Shown: piece after piece, positions 39,290-48,132 of the stretch
Position numbering within the stretch: position 1 is the stretch's first letter
Layout: each line of letters opens with the position of its first letter
Origin: 2-01-FULL-39-10-A sp964565795
GTDB lineage: Bacteria; Patescibacteriota; Microgenomatia; Levybacterales; UBA12049
Assembly (NCBI GenBank): GCA_964565795.1
Contig: CAZMGC010000001.1
Location: 4,160-68,159, forward strand
DNA: 64,000 nt
Direction of reading: 5' to 3'
Position numbers and translations under genes: made by a program
Notes under the pieces: generated by a model
What the model saw: the letters and a program-made list of their open reading frames with translations, nothing else
Databases searched by the model: none
Told to the model about the DNA's origin: nothing

Positions 39290-40194
39290 TGTTAATTTTT
39301 TCAGGAACTTCAAATCCTGCATTAGCTAAAAAAATTGCCGGAAAATTAGATACCAAATTATCTTCTCTGGAAATATTTAAATTTCCGGATAAGGAAGTGA
39401 GGATTAGAGTATTAGAGAAGGTTTTAGATAAGCACGCTATTGTTGTGCAGTCAACCGGAGTACACCCCAACCACTATTATATGCAGCTTTTCTTTATCCT
39501 GGATGCTTTAAAAAGAAGCGGAGGATCTGAAGTTACGCTTGTGATTCCATATTTAGGCTATCAAAGACAAGACCACATTTTTAGAAGTGGAGAAGCAGTT
39601 TCTCTGGAAGTTATTGTAAACCTTATTAAGGCGATGAAAGTTGATAGGGTAATTTCATTTGATCTTCATGCGCCACGCATTTCAGAGTTTTTTATTAATA
39701 AAAGAATAAAGATGGATCATCTTTCAGCTCTTCCTGTTTTTGCAAAAGAAATCGAGAAAATGGATTTAAAAAATGTGGTTTTAGTAAGTCCAGATATGGG
39801 AGGAATCAGAAGAATTAAAATTTTAGCAGGACTTTTAGGAGATCAAGTGCCTTGTATTTCAATAGAGAAGAATAGAGACCTTAACACAGGAGAAATCGAA
39901 TCAAACAAGATTAATGGAGAGGTTAAAAAAATTGCTGTTGTTGTGGATGACGTAATTTCTACAGGAGGCACACTTATTGCGGCAGCGGATTTACTTAAGA
40001 AAAATGGCGCAGAGGAAGTGTACGTATTTGCCACACACGGAATTTTTGCTGGAGATGCACCCACAAATCTTCAGAAATCAATTATAAAAAGGGTAACAAT
40101 TGCTGATACGATTGAGGTTAGACCAAAGAGAAGATTTGAAAAACTCCATGTGGTTTCTGTTTCTCCTTTAATTGCCGAAGCACTCAAGAAATGA
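39289..40194 (+). CDS. prs: Ribose-phosphate pyrophosphokinase
   Basis: 301 residues. It makes PRPP from ribose-5-phosphate and ATP, the entry substrate of the purine operon downstream. FSGTSNPALAKKIA, FPDKEVRIRV, the ATP loop PYLGYQRQDHIFRSGEAVS and the PRPP loop VVVDDVISTGGT are all intact. It is inserted between ybaB and recR, which in most bacteria are adjacent. It overlaps recR by 4 bases (ATGA). Confidence 0.95.
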   Translation: MLIFSGTSNPALAKKIAGKLDTKLSSLEIFKFPDKEVRIRVLEKVLDKHAIVVQSTGVHPNHYYMQLFFILDALKRSGGSEVTLVIPYLGYQRQDHIFRSGEAVSLEVIVNLIKAMKVDRVISFDLHAPRISEFFINKRIKMDHLSALPVFAKEIEKMDLKNVVLVSPDMGGIRRIKILAGLLGDQVPCISIEKNRDLNTGEIESNKINGEVKKIAVVVDDVISTGGTLIAAADLLKKNGAEEVYVFATHGIFAGDAPTNLQKSIIKRVTIADTIEVRPKRRFEKLHVVSVSPLIAEALKK

Positions 40195-40793
40195 AAGTAC
40201 CCAAGTCTATCCAAAATCTAATCGAGTCGTTCGAGAAGCTTCCGGGCGTTGGTCCGAAAACGGCCCAGCGTTTGACCTTTTATCTTCTTCATGTTCCTCA
40301 GTACGAGCTCGATAAATTTGCCTCGAGTTTAACTTCCTTAAAAACGGGGACAACCATTTGCTCTAATTGTTTTACTGTAGGAGAAAGTGATCCATGCGAA
40401 ATTTGTGAAGACACTAATCGTGATCAAGGACTGATTTGTGTGGTTGAAGAGCCGCTTGACGTTTTGGCATTGGAGCGCGGAGGAAAATACAAGGGTGTAT
40501 ATCATGTTTTACATGGAAGAATTGATCCTTTAAATAACATAGGTCCGGATGAAATTTACATTGATAAATTACTTGAAAGAATTAAAAAATCACAAATTTC
40601 AGAAATTATTTTAGCGACCAATCCGACTATGGAGGGAGAAGCTACTGCAATGTACATAACTAAGCAAATAAAATCTCATAATCCAGACATTAAGTTATCT
40701 AGAATTGGGCGTGGTTTGCCAATAGGCGCGGATTTAGAGTATGCTGATGAAGTAACCCTCCAAAGAGCTTTAGAGGGAAGAAGTGAATTATGA
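40191..40793 (+). CDS. recR: Recombination protein RecR
   Basis: 200 residues. It loads RecA at gaps with RecO and RecF. Helix-hairpin-helix LPGVGPKTAQRL at ~17-28, a C4 zinc finger (CSNC ... CEIC), a Toprim domain starting ICVVEEPLDVLALE with HGRIDPLNNIGP, and the C-terminal SRIGRGLPIGADLEYADEVTLQRALEGR, which is highly conserved. It overlaps the next gene by 4 bases. Confidence 0.97.
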   Translation: MKVPKSIQNLIESFEKLPGVGPKTAQRLTFYLLHVPQYELDKFASSLTSLKTGTTICSNCFTVGESDPCEICEDTNRDQGLICVVEEPLDVLALERGGKYKGVYHVLHGRIDPLNNIGPDEIYIDKLLERIKKSQISEIILATNPTMEGEATAMYITKQIKSHNPDIKLSRIGRGLPIGADLEYADEVTLQRALEGRSEL

Positions 40794-41533
40794 ATCAGCT
40801 CGGAAGTTTTGAGGACGTAATTGAAAAAGGGCAGACCACAGTAAAAAATGCAGCTAAGGCTGCGCAAGCTGGAGCCACGAACTTTGCAAATACCGCAACA
40901 GGCCAAGTTTCAAATAATACTCCAAGTGATCACGGAACTGGCGAAGCAAATAATGCTAATGCATCAGGACAGCAGATGTCAGATGATGATGCAAAAAAAT
41001 TTCTTCAGGATTTATATGGTGTAAAAAGTCCTACCCAAGATCCGCATGCACAAAACCCCACTCAACCCACTCAAGCGAATAATGCCTCTGCAAAAAAACC
41101 AGCCCAAAATCAGCAAACAGTAAAAGCCGCATTAGGTTTGGAGCGCGCTAAAAAGCCTCAAGAGAAAGTGCCAACTCCAAAGGAAACTATTAAAGCCGCA
41201 TTAGGAATTCCAGGAGAAAAGCCAAAGACAGAAACTCCAACTACTAGAGAAACCGTGGTAACTGCAATGGGTTTGCCAAATGCATTAAGTGATACGAAAA
41301 CCCCAGAGGAGCAGGCAAAAATTGAAGCTTTAAGAGGAGAGCTTCATGGTGCATATTATAGGGATTTAACAAAACCACAACAGCAACAAGAGGAGTCAGT
41401 AGTCGAAAAATTGGAGAGGGAAGATCAGGAGAAAAAGCTCGCAGATCTTGAAGAATCTAAGAAGAAACCACCACCTCTCCCCGCAACTACAAAGCAGGGA
41501 ACAGGTGAAAATGTAGTTGGAGTTTCGGGATAG
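40790..41533 (+). CDS. Uncharacterised low-complexity protein
   Basis: 247 residues, Ala/Lys/Gln/Thr/Pro-rich, with no signal peptide or membrane helix. A motif is repeated: VKAALGLE, IKAALGIPGE and VTAMGLPNA, each after a 'T-x-K/R-E-T-V/I' segment, so there are three short helix-forming repeats spaced ~30 residues apart. The C-terminal third is a charged coiled coil (EEQAKIEALRGEL, KLEREDQEKKLADLEESKKK) ending in PPPLP. Possibly it binds DNA or a partner of RecR or YbaB. It overlaps recR by ATGA, so it is expressed with the replication and repair genes. Function unknown. Confidence 0.65.
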   Translation: MNQLGSFEDVIEKGQTTVKNAAKAAQAGATNFANTATGQVSNNTPSDHGTGEANNANASGQQMSDDDAKKFLQDLYGVKSPTQDPHAQNPTQPTQANNASAKKPAQNQQTVKAALGLERAKKPQEKVPTPKETIKAALGIPGEKPKTETPTTRETVVTAMGLPNALSDTKTPEEQAKIEALRGELHGAYYRDLTKPQQQQEESVVEKLEREDQEKKLADLEESKKKPPPLPATTKQGTGENVVGVSG

Positions 41534-41585
41534 TTTGCAATTTTCCTCAGAGCAGTTTGCCTCAATTTAAGGTAAAATAAGAAAA

Positions 41586-42893
41586 ATGAGAATTTATAAT
41601 TCACTAACTCGTAGTGTTGAGGATTTTAAGCCCCAGATAGACACAGTAACAATATACACCTGCGGGCCTACTACTTATGACTTCATGCACATCGGAAATC
41701 TTAGAACTTTTCTTATGGCGGATCTTTTTGAAAGAGCCTTGAGATTTAACGGTTTGAATCTTAAGACGGTTCAAAACATAACTGATATTGATGATAAGAT
41801 TATTCGAAGAGCACAGGAGCGGGGAATAGGAATTTCAGAGCTTTCACATGAATTTGAAGAGTTTTTCTTTAGTGATATAAAAAGTTTGAACATATTACCT
41901 AAAGACATGGTAACGAAAGCTACAGCTTATGTTCAAAAAATGGAAGACTACATCGCAGATCTTATAAAAAAAGGATTTGCTTATGTCGAGAAAGATGGAT
42001 CTGTTTATTTTGATATTTCTAAATTTTCAGACTACGGAAAATTATCAAGAATTGAAGCCGCAAATCTAAAATCGGGCACAAGAGTTTTATCTGATGATTA
42101 TTCTAAAGATGATGTTCAGGATTTCGCACTGTGGAAAGCAGAACCAAAAGACGCCGTAGGTTACGCTTCACAGTGGGGATGGGGAAGACCTGGCTGGCAT
42201 ATAGAGTGCTCTGTCATGAGTCAGGAAAATTTAGGCGAAACTCTAGATGTCCACATGGGTGGAATTGATTTGCTTTTTCCTCATCACGAAAATGAAATTG
42301 CCCAATCAGAAGCTAAAACCGGAAAACAATTTGTAAATTATTGGATACACGGTGCATTTATATTAGTGGATGGAAAAAAGATGAGTAAATCTTTAGGAAA
42401 CTTTTATAAATTAAAAGACATTATTGATAAAGGAATTGACCCTCTAGCTTTAAGATATTTATATTTACAAACTCACTACAGACAGGAAATGAATTTTACA
42501 TGGGAAGCTTTGGAGGCCGCACAAACAGCTTTAAATAAATTGCGAAGGAATTATTCCGAAGCAAAATCAGGTAACGAAAAACTCCCATCAGGATTTTCTG
42601 AAGCAATTAATGATGATTTAAATATGCCACGTGCTTTAGGAGTTGTCTGGGAAAATATTGGGAGCTTGTCAAAAGTATCACTTGATAAAATTGATTCTGT
42701 TTTAGGTTTGAATTTATCCCAAAAAGAAGAAGAAATTGAAATTCCATCAGATATTAAAGTGTTGGTAGATAAAAGGGAGGAAGCAAGAAAATCAGGAGAT
42801 TATGAGAATGCAGACAAGATTCGTAATGAGGTTGAAAGCAAAGGATTTGTTATTGAAGATTCTAAGGGTAGAATAAGGATTAGAAAAGCTTAA
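41586..42893 (+). CDS. cysS: Cysteinyl-tRNA synthetase
   Basis: 435 residues. Class I enzyme that charges tRNA-Cys. YTCGPTTYDFMHIGNLRTF holds the zinc Cys and HIGH-like motif; WHIECSVMS and HMGGIDLLFPHHENEIAQSEA supply the other zinc ligands; KKMSKSLGN is the KMSKS loop. The C-terminal DALR/anticodon region is compact. A 3' overlap of 4 bases with a convergent orphan is seen. Confidence 0.96.
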   Translation: MRIYNSLTRSVEDFKPQIDTVTIYTCGPTTYDFMHIGNLRTFLMADLFERALRFNGLNLKTVQNITDIDDKIIRRAQERGIGISELSHEFEEFFFSDIKSLNILPKDMVTKATAYVQKMEDYIADLIKKGFAYVEKDGSVYFDISKFSDYGKLSRIEAANLKSGTRVLSDDYSKDDVQDFALWKAEPKDAVGYASQWGWGRPGWHIECSVMSQENLGETLDVHMGGIDLLFPHHENEIAQSEAKTGKQFVNYWIHGAFILVDGKKMSKSLGNFYKLKDIIDKGIDPLALRYLYLQTHYRQEMNFTWEALEAAQTALNKLRRNYSEAKSGNEKLPSGFSEAINDDLNMPRALGVVWENIGSLSKVSLDKIDSVLGLNLSQKEEEIEIPSDIKVLVDKREEARKSGDYENADKIRNEVESKGFVIEDSKGRIRIRKA

Positions 42894-43219
42894 ACTTTTC
42901 CTTCTCCAGGCTGACGGGGAGCTTCTGGTTGTGCTGGTTTTGGAGCCTGATCGCTAAGAGATCCTACTTGATGAGGAGCTAAACCTCTTATTTCATCGAC
43001 TACAGCTTCTGTTTCATGTTCACCTAACCTATTTACGTCATCAACTCCAATAATTTCTCCCATTGTTCTGTTTGGTCTATTTCCCGTAACTCTTCTCAGA
43101 ATTCTTGTTGCTAATGATGGGGCTTGTTGTTCGGTAAAAGGAGCTCCAGTAGAATCAAGTCGTCCATGTTTTTCATCTGTTACTTTTTCTAAATCAATAT
43201 CTGGATCTAGGTTAGTCAT
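42890..43219 (-). CDS. Uncharacterised lysine-poor protein (109 aa)
   Basis: Not recognised. A soluble acidic/Arg/Pro-rich sequence with no signal or membrane helix. A possible helix SLATRILRRVTGNRP is followed by GEIIGVDDVNRLGEHETEAVVDEIRGL and a Pro/Gln-rich end. A -10-like TATATT lies 11 bases upstream of the ATG on the minus strand. Composition groups it with the other lysine-poor orphans. Confidence 0.5.
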   Translation of the reverse strand: MTNLDPDIDLEKVTDEKHGRLDSTGAPFTEQQAPSLATRILRRVTGNRPNRTMGEIIGVDDVNRLGEHETEAVVDEIRGLAPHQVGSLSDQAPKPAQPEAPRQPGEGKV

Positions 43220-43321
43220 ATCAATAATCTAATATAGCAGAAATTCTTTTCCTTGACAAAATTCTGACATGAAAAACTGTAAAGTATTTGTTCAAATCTG
43301 AATTTATGTTAATCTTTAATT

Positions 43322-44257
43322 ATGCTGCTGAGTCTGGCTCTATATGTAATAGCATTTATTTTCATTTGGTTTGGTTCTGGGTTTATTGTTTCATCTACTA
43401 GCAAATTTTCCAATAAGCTTAGATTGTCTTCATTTGCCTTTTCGTTTATTTTCTTAGGTCTTCTAACTTCGGTTCCAGAGTTTTCAGTGGGAATTCAGGC
43501 TGTTGCTGAAAATGATCCGGAAATATTTGTAGGTAATCTTATTGGAGGAATACCAGTGCTTTTTCTGATTGTTATTCCTACTCTTGCCATTTTTGGTAGG
43601 GGGATTAATCTAAAGAATGAGTTAAAGAATAATACTTTGTTTATTACAATGGGTGTAATTTTGGCACCATCAATTGTAGTTCTGGATAAAAAAGTATCAA
43701 GTTTTGAGGGAATAATTCTTGTAATTCTTTATATCATTTTAATTTTTAGCATAGAAAGAAGAAATGGAATATTTGATAACGAAAACTCCAAGTTTTTCAG
43801 TATTAAATCCTATTCCTATAAAGATATATTAAAAATTCTAATGGGGATCGGAATCGTTTTTATATCAAGTAATATTATTGTTGAAAAGACAATTTATTTT
43901 GCAGATATATTGAATATTTCGGCTTTTTATGTGGGTTTAATAGCAGTTTCTCTGGGCACAAATATCCCTGAGCTATCAATTGCGATAAGATCAGTGATCG
44001 AAGGTAAAAAAGATATAGCTATGGGAGATTATTTGGGTTCGGCAGCCGCAAATACACTTCTATTTGGAATTTTTACAATTCTTAATAAGGGAGAAGTTTT
44101 AACAGTTAATAATTTTTACATAACATTTTTATTTGTATCAACCGCCCTTTTTATTTTTTACTATTTTTCCAGAGTGAAAAATTTTATATCCGGAAAAAAT
44201 GGGATTTTTATGATTGCAATTTACTTAATTTTCGTTCTGCTTGAAGTCACTCGTTAA
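43322..44257 (+). CDS. CaCA family sodium/calcium exchanger-like protein
   Basis: 311 residues, ~10 membrane helices. The two inverted alpha repeats of the CaCA superfamily are visible: GLLTSVPEFSVGIQAVAENDPEIFVGNLIGG near 40-75 and VSLGTNIPELSIAIRSVIEGKKDIAMGDYLGSAAANTL near 205-245, each with the acidic ion-binding residue after Pro. It probably exchanges Na+ or H+ for Ca2+ across the membrane. It stands alone. A link with the calcium-dependent dockerins of this genome is conceivable but only inference. Confidence 0.85.
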   Translation: MLLSLALYVIAFIFIWFGSGFIVSSTSKFSNKLRLSSFAFSFIFLGLLTSVPEFSVGIQAVAENDPEIFVGNLIGGIPVLFLIVIPTLAIFGRGINLKNELKNNTLFITMGVILAPSIVVLDKKVSSFEGIILVILYIILIFSIERRNGIFDNENSKFFSIKSYSYKDILKILMGIGIVFISSNIIVEKTIYFADILNISAFYVGLIAVSLGTNIPELSIAIRSVIEGKKDIAMGDYLGSAAANTLLFGIFTILNKGEVLTVNNFYITFLFVSTALFIFYYFSRVKNFISGKNGIFMIAIYLIFVLLEVTR

Positions 44258-44258
44258 C

Positions 44259-44287
44259 TTGACATTGATTTCTAAAATAAGTAGTCT
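44259..44287 (+). promoter_or_regulatory. Promoter of the 44295 gene
   Basis: TTGACA (44259-44264), 17 bases, TAGTCT (44282-44287), 7 bases to the ATG. Confidence 0.6.
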
Positions 44288-44294
44288 AATTTAG

Positions 44295-45011
44295 ATGGGT
44301 AAATTCTTGAGAAATATTCTATTGGTTTCTTCAGTAATACTTTTAGCAGGAGTATTTTACACTACAAACTCATTTGCTAATGAAGAGGAAGATGCTGATG
44401 TTGCGTCCGAGGCGACTCAGTCTGTTAATGCTACTCCTACGATAAAAAACTTTAAGGCAGAAAATGTTAAAGAGAGAATTCAAAACGCTAAAGAGAAGAA
44501 TAAGGATCTTAAGGAGAAAAGAGAAGCGAGAATAACGGAAATGAAACAAAAAAAGGAAGAAAGATTGTCTGAAGCGAGACTTAAAGTATGCGAAGCAAAA
44601 GAAAAAAATATTGAAAATCGTGTTGAGATGATGAAAAAAAGAGCAGAGGTAATACATAAGGGGCACGAAAAAATTTATCAAAGAGTAGATGAATTTTATA
44701 ATAATAAGTTGGTTCAAAATGGATACATTCTTTCAAATTATGCCGACTTGAAATCAGAGGTGGTTGCTAATAAGGAAAATGTTAAAACTGCTTTTGAAAC
44801 TGCAAAAGCAAGTCGTGAAGAGTTTGACTGCAATTCCGCAGATCCAAAAGCTCAAGTAGACGCATTTAAAGATGATATGAAGGAATTGATCGAAGCGAAT
44901 AAAGCTTATAAAGAATCAATCCATGTATTCGTAAAAGCGGTTCGTGATTTAGCAAAAACTGTAACTCCCGTAAAAGTTAGCCCATCGTCAGTAGAGGAGG
45001 TAAGTGAATAA
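44295..45011 (+). CDS. Exported coiled-coil protein
   Basis: 238 residues. Signal peptide (FLRNILLVSSVILLAGVFYTTNSFA, cleavage ~29), a Thr/Ala spacer, then a long highly charged Lys/Glu/Arg coiled coil (~50-125) rich in 'KEKREARI' and 'EMKQKKEERL' patterns. A second helical region (~130-225) follows with two Cys that could form a disulfide. No enzymatic motif is seen. Its stop overlaps the next gene by one base (TAATG). It is probably a cell-surface or periplasmic-type structural protein. Confidence 0.65.
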   Translation: MGKFLRNILLVSSVILLAGVFYTTNSFANEEEDADVASEATQSVNATPTIKNFKAENVKERIQNAKEKNKDLKEKREARITEMKQKKEERLSEARLKVCEAKEKNIENRVEMMKKRAEVIHKGHEKIYQRVDEFYNNKLVQNGYILSNYADLKSEVVANKENVKTAFETAKASREEFDCNSADPKAQVDAFKDDMKELIEANKAYKESIHVFVKAVRDLAKTVTPVKVSPSSVEEVSE

Positions 45012-45403
45012 TGGATCCAGTAAATAACCAAACTCAGCAAGTAAATCCGATTAATCCAAATCCTGTTTCAGTTCCGCCCTCAAGTCCAGCCCCTGAACAA
45101 GTCGGAAATCCAGTCAGAAAAACTGATAAAAAATTCTTACTTTATGGTGTTTTGATTGGCCTAATAGTAGTTGCAGTAGTAGGGGTTGCGGGTTTCTATA
45201 TGATGTTTGGTGTTAATAAGGACGCTAATGAGGTTTCCGTAGTTTCCTCGGATGTGCCTCAAGTTACAACTACGCCTGTATCTAGTGAGATTTCGGAAGT
45301 AAAAGACACAACCGATCTGGACAATCTTATCGTGAGTCTTGCCGAAGCAGATGGAGAGCTTGATAAAGAATTAGCAACATTAGAAAAAGACTCCGAATTT
45401 TAA
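45011..45403 (+). CDS. Single-pass membrane protein, partner of the coiled-coil gene
   Basis: 130 residues: a Pro/Asn/Gln-rich cytoplasmic head (~1-40), one membrane helix (FLLYGVLIGLIVVAVVGVAGFYMMFG, ~47-70) and a Thr/Ser/acidic external tail. The tail ends LDNLIVSLAEADGELDKELATLEKDSEF, a helix that could pair with the exported coiled coil of the preceding gene, to which it is coupled by TAATG. The head resembles that of the Pro/Ala-rich protein at 34206-34622. Function unknown. It converges with the GSDH gene with a 4-base overlap. Confidence 0.6.
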   Translation: MDPVNNQTQQVNPINPNPVSVPPSSPAPEQVGNPVRKTDKKFLLYGVLIGLIVVAVVGVAGFYMMFGVNKDANEVSVVSSDVPQVTTTPVSSEISEVKDTTDLDNLIVSLAEADGELDKELATLEKDSEF

Positions 45404-46521
45404 ATTTGATTTGGGTCCACTTTTATAATTCGGTCGTCTCCGCTGCTTGGATTTCCTCTACCATCTCGGTTACTTGTTGAGATGTATAAAAGATTATCAG
45501 GTCCTAAAATGACATCTCTAATTCTTCCAAATTCATTTAAGAAATGTTTGGTAATTAAAGCATTTCCGTTATTAACTTTTAATTCATATAAGGCTTCGCC
45601 TCGAAGTCCTGTGTAAAACAGTGAATCTTTATAAAACACAGCTCCTCCTGGTGCCCACGTCTCATTCCCACTTTGAGCAAGAGGAGATTGCATCCCAGAT
45701 TTAGATTCTGAGCCTTGAATTCCAGGCCATCCGTAATTTCTACCAGAAAGAATAATATTTACTTCATCATACCCTGATGGGCTTGATCTTCCATGTTCAG
45801 TTTCCCAAAGTCTGTCAGTAGAATCCCAAGTGATTCCCTGTGGATTTCGGTGTCCGTATGAATATATAAGGTTGTTAAATGGATTCCCTGGGGCTGCCTT
45901 TCCGTCATCTGTTGTTCTTAAAATTTTTCCAGCAAGTGAATTTGTGTTTTGCGCTAATGATGGCTCTAGAGAATCTCCGGTGGTCACATATAGAAAATTA
46001 TCAGGGCCAAACTTAATTCTTCCTCCATTATGGTAAATGGCGCCTGGAATGTTATCGATTATTACAGTTCTTTCAGATAGGGAATTGTTGCTGAATTTAT
46101 ATCTTACAACTTTATTTTTTGTGTTATTTCCATCTCCCTGATATGTATACATGACATACAAATATTTATTTTTGGAAAAATTAGGATGAAGCGCTAAACC
46201 CATAAGTCCTCCTTCACCATATTCCAAAACATCTGAGATTTTTTCAATTGTAGTGATATTTTTATTTGAAATTAATTTCAATGATCCATTCCTTTCTGTA
46301 AATAAGATTTCATTGGTAGGGAGGAATACCAAAGACCACGGTGTTTCTAGATTTTGTGCGACAATTGCTACTTTCTCTGGAGTTCCATTAGTAGAATCAG
46401 TGTTAATAGTGTTGTTAACTACGATAGGATTTTTATTATTCGGAATAAGACCATTTTTGTATTGGTTAATAAAAACGCCTGCGATAATTACTACTGCAAT
46501 AAATAGAATAATCTTTTTCAC
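45400..46521 (-). CDS. PQQ-type glucose/sorbosone dehydrogenase-like exported protein
   Basis: 373 residues. An N-terminal anchor (IILFIAVVIIAGVFINQY) leads to a six-bladed propeller of the GSDH/Asd family: LETPWSLVFLP, GLMGLALHPNF, IPGAIYHNGGRIKFGPDNFLYVTTGD, YSYGHRNPQGITWD, ETEHGRSSPSGYDEVN and GRNYGWP. These carry the His and Arg that bind PQQ in aldose sugar dehydrogenases. It would oxidise sugars at the cell surface if PQQ is obtained from outside; no pqq genes are seen. Substrate and cofactor use are inference. Confidence 0.82.
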   Translation of the reverse strand: MKKIILFIAVVIIAGVFINQYKNGLIPNNKNPIVVNNTINTDSTNGTPEKVAIVAQNLETPWSLVFLPTNEILFTERNGSLKLISNKNITTIEKISDVLEYGEGGLMGLALHPNFSKNKYLYVMYTYQGDGNNTKNKVVRYKFSNNSLSERTVIIDNIPGAIYHNGGRIKFGPDNFLYVTTGDSLEPSLAQNTNSLAGKILRTTDDGKAAPGNPFNNLIYSYGHRNPQGITWDSTDRLWETEHGRSSPSGYDEVNIILSGRNYGWPGIQGSESKSGMQSPLAQSGNETWAPGGAVFYKDSLFYTGLRGEALYELKVNNGNALITKHFLNEFGRIRDVILGPDNLLYISTSNRDGRGNPSSGDDRIIKVDPNQI

Positions 46522-46580
46522 AATATTATCTTATAATTTTTTAGGTTCTTTTAGAAGCTGCATTTTTAATATTAAGTTCG

Positions 46581-46609
46581 TTGACTTTAGCCTCAAATGA
46601 GAGTATAAT
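46581..46609 (+). promoter_or_regulatory. alkD promoter
   Basis: TTGACT (46581-46586), 17 bases, TATAAT (46604-46609); a GAGG site (46612-46615) lies 7 bases before the ATG. Confidence 0.7.
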
Positions 46610-46622
46610 TTGAGGCACAAAA

Positions 46623-47321
46623 ATGTTACTAAATCTCCAAAAAGATGTTAAGAAATTGGAAAATAAAAAGAAGGCTAAGCTTTTAGCCGGTTTTTTCAAG
46701 ACCGGAGAAGGCGAATATGGTTTTGGGGACATTTTTTTAGGAATTCCAGTTCCAGAGAGTCGTAAAATAGCACTTAAATATAGGGATCTTGGTTTTGAAG
46801 ATATACTAAAACTTCTAAGAAGTGAAATTCATGAGGAAAGACTTATTGCGCTTCTAATTTTAGTCCACCAGTTTCAGCATGATGAAATGCTCCAAAGAAG
46901 AATTTACGAATTCTATATTAAAAATATAAAATTTGTTAATAACTGGGATCTTGTAGATTCATCTGCAGATAAAATAGTTGGAGCATATTTAACAGATAAG
47001 CCTAAGACATTAATTTATAAACTGGCAAAATCTACAAATCTTTGGGAAAGAAGAATCGCCATGATTTCTACATTTTATTTTATTAAAAATAATGAATACG
47101 AAGATGCGCTAGGAGTTGCGGAAGTTTTAATAACGGACGAAAATGATTTAATTCAAAAAGCTGTGGGTTGGATGTTAAGAGAAGTTGGTAATAGAGATAA
47201 AAAAACTGAAGAAAAATTCTTAAAAAAATATTATAAAACAATGGGCAGAACTGCTCTTAGATATGCAATAGAAAAATTCACAGAAGAAGAACGAATTAAA
47301 TATCTTGAAGGAAAAGTTTAA
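46623..47321 (+). CDS. AlkD-like DNA alkylation repair protein
   Basis: 232 residues. A HEAT-like all-helical fold that removes bulky or cationic alkylated bases. GYGFGDIFLGIPVPESRKIALKYRDL near the N-terminus, SEIHEERLIALLILV, FVNNWDLVDSSADKIVG (the conserved W-D segment near the catalytic site), LWERRIAMIS and AVGWMLREVGNRD match AlkD/AlkC HEAT repeats. One of the few genes here with both consensus promoter and Shine-Dalgarno site. The 3' end overlaps the EEP gene by 4 bases. Confidence 0.88.
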   Translation: MLLNLQKDVKKLENKKKAKLLAGFFKTGEGEYGFGDIFLGIPVPESRKIALKYRDLGFEDILKLLRSEIHEERLIALLILVHQFQHDEMLQRRIYEFYIKNIKFVNNWDLVDSSADKIVGAYLTDKPKTLIYKLAKSTNLWERRIAMISTFYFIKNNEYEDALGVAEVLITDENDLIQKAVGWMLREVGNRDKKTEEKFLKKYYKTMGRTALRYAIEKFTEEERIKYLEGKV

Positions 47322-48094
47322 GCCTCAAATTCTACCGAAAGTGGTAGGTGATCAGAAATTTCATCTTTCATAATTTCAAATTTTTTAACAGAGATTCCTT
47401 TAGCAAATATGTAGTCTGCAAATTTATCATTTTTCCTCCATTTAATGTCGTATAAAGAGCTCCTAGTAGTTGGTGCATTAATTTCTTTTACAAGATTACT
47501 GAATCCTGCTTCTTCAAGCATAAGAATTGAGCGGGTATTTATTCCTAAATTAAAATCTCCAACTAAGATTTTTGGCTTCTCATATTTTTTAAAGAATTCT
47601 AATATTAATTCTGATTGTCTAATTCTTTGCGGGGTATCATATTTAGGAAGAGGTGCCCAATAGCCATGAAGATTTGTAACTAAGAATTTATCAAATTCCA
47701 CAAACTGCATATTTCTAGACGGAATGATTTGATTTTTTCCTGGAAGTTCCTCAAATTTATTTTCTTCGCCAAAAATAAAAATCTCGCCTTTATCTTTTTC
47801 TTTGAGTGATTTTTTCCAAAATGTAGCAACACCCTGAGAAATGGGATAGTCAAGTGAAAAATGAAAATCTCTGCCATGAAACTGAGGAGAAAAGTGATAT
47901 GAAAATTCTGGTATCATCTCATGAATTTTTTCAACAAGGTTTGATTGATAATCGCTTGGGGTTTTTATGTCTTTTGTTGAAGAGTAAGCTTCTTGAAAAC
48001 AAAACACATCAGTGTCTTTGCTGGTGTGTTTTATAAAATCTAGGACTTCATCTAGAAGTGTCCCACCCCAAAGATTTAAACAAATTAATTTCAT
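47318..48094 (-). CDS. Endonuclease/exonuclease/phosphatase family protein
   Basis: 258 residues from the ATG at 48094; a longer reading to 48166 would overlap the divergent gene. MKLICLNLWGG gives the first metal Asn, FCFQEAYSS the catalytic Glu, TNLHGYWAP a conserved His, LVGDFNLGINT the Asp-x-Asn motif, and DEISDHLPLSVEF the final Ser-Asp-His. All EEP catalytic residues are therefore present. It could be a nuclease or an inositol/sphingomyelin-type phosphodiesterase; there is no signal peptide, favouring a nucleic-acid or nucleotide substrate. Confidence 0.85.
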   Translation of the reverse strand: MKLICLNLWGGTLLDEVLDFIKHTSKDTDVFCFQEAYSSTKDIKTPSDYQSNLVEKIHEMIPEFSYHFSPQFHGRDFHFSLDYPISQGVATFWKKSLKEKDKGEIFIFGEENKFEELPGKNQIIPSRNMQFVEFDKFLVTNLHGYWAPLPKYDTPQRIRQSELILEFFKKYEKPKILVGDFNLGINTRSILMLEEAGFSNLVKEINAPTTRSSLYDIKWRKNDKFADYIFAKGISVKKFEIMKDEISDHLPLSVEFEA

Positions 48095-48096
48095 TC

Positions 48097-48129
48097 TTAG
48101 ATTATACATAAATCTAATGTATAATTTGG
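48097..48129. promoter_or_regulatory. Interlocked divergent promoters, EEP and DUF2207 genes
   Basis: Plus: TTAGAT (48097-48102), 17 bases, TATAAT (48120-48125), 7 bases to the ATG at 48133. Minus: TATAAT (48106-48101), 6 bases to the ATG at 48094, weak -35 at 48129-48124. Each -10 overlaps or abuts the other promoter's -35. Confidence 0.5.
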
Positions 48130-48132
48130 ATA

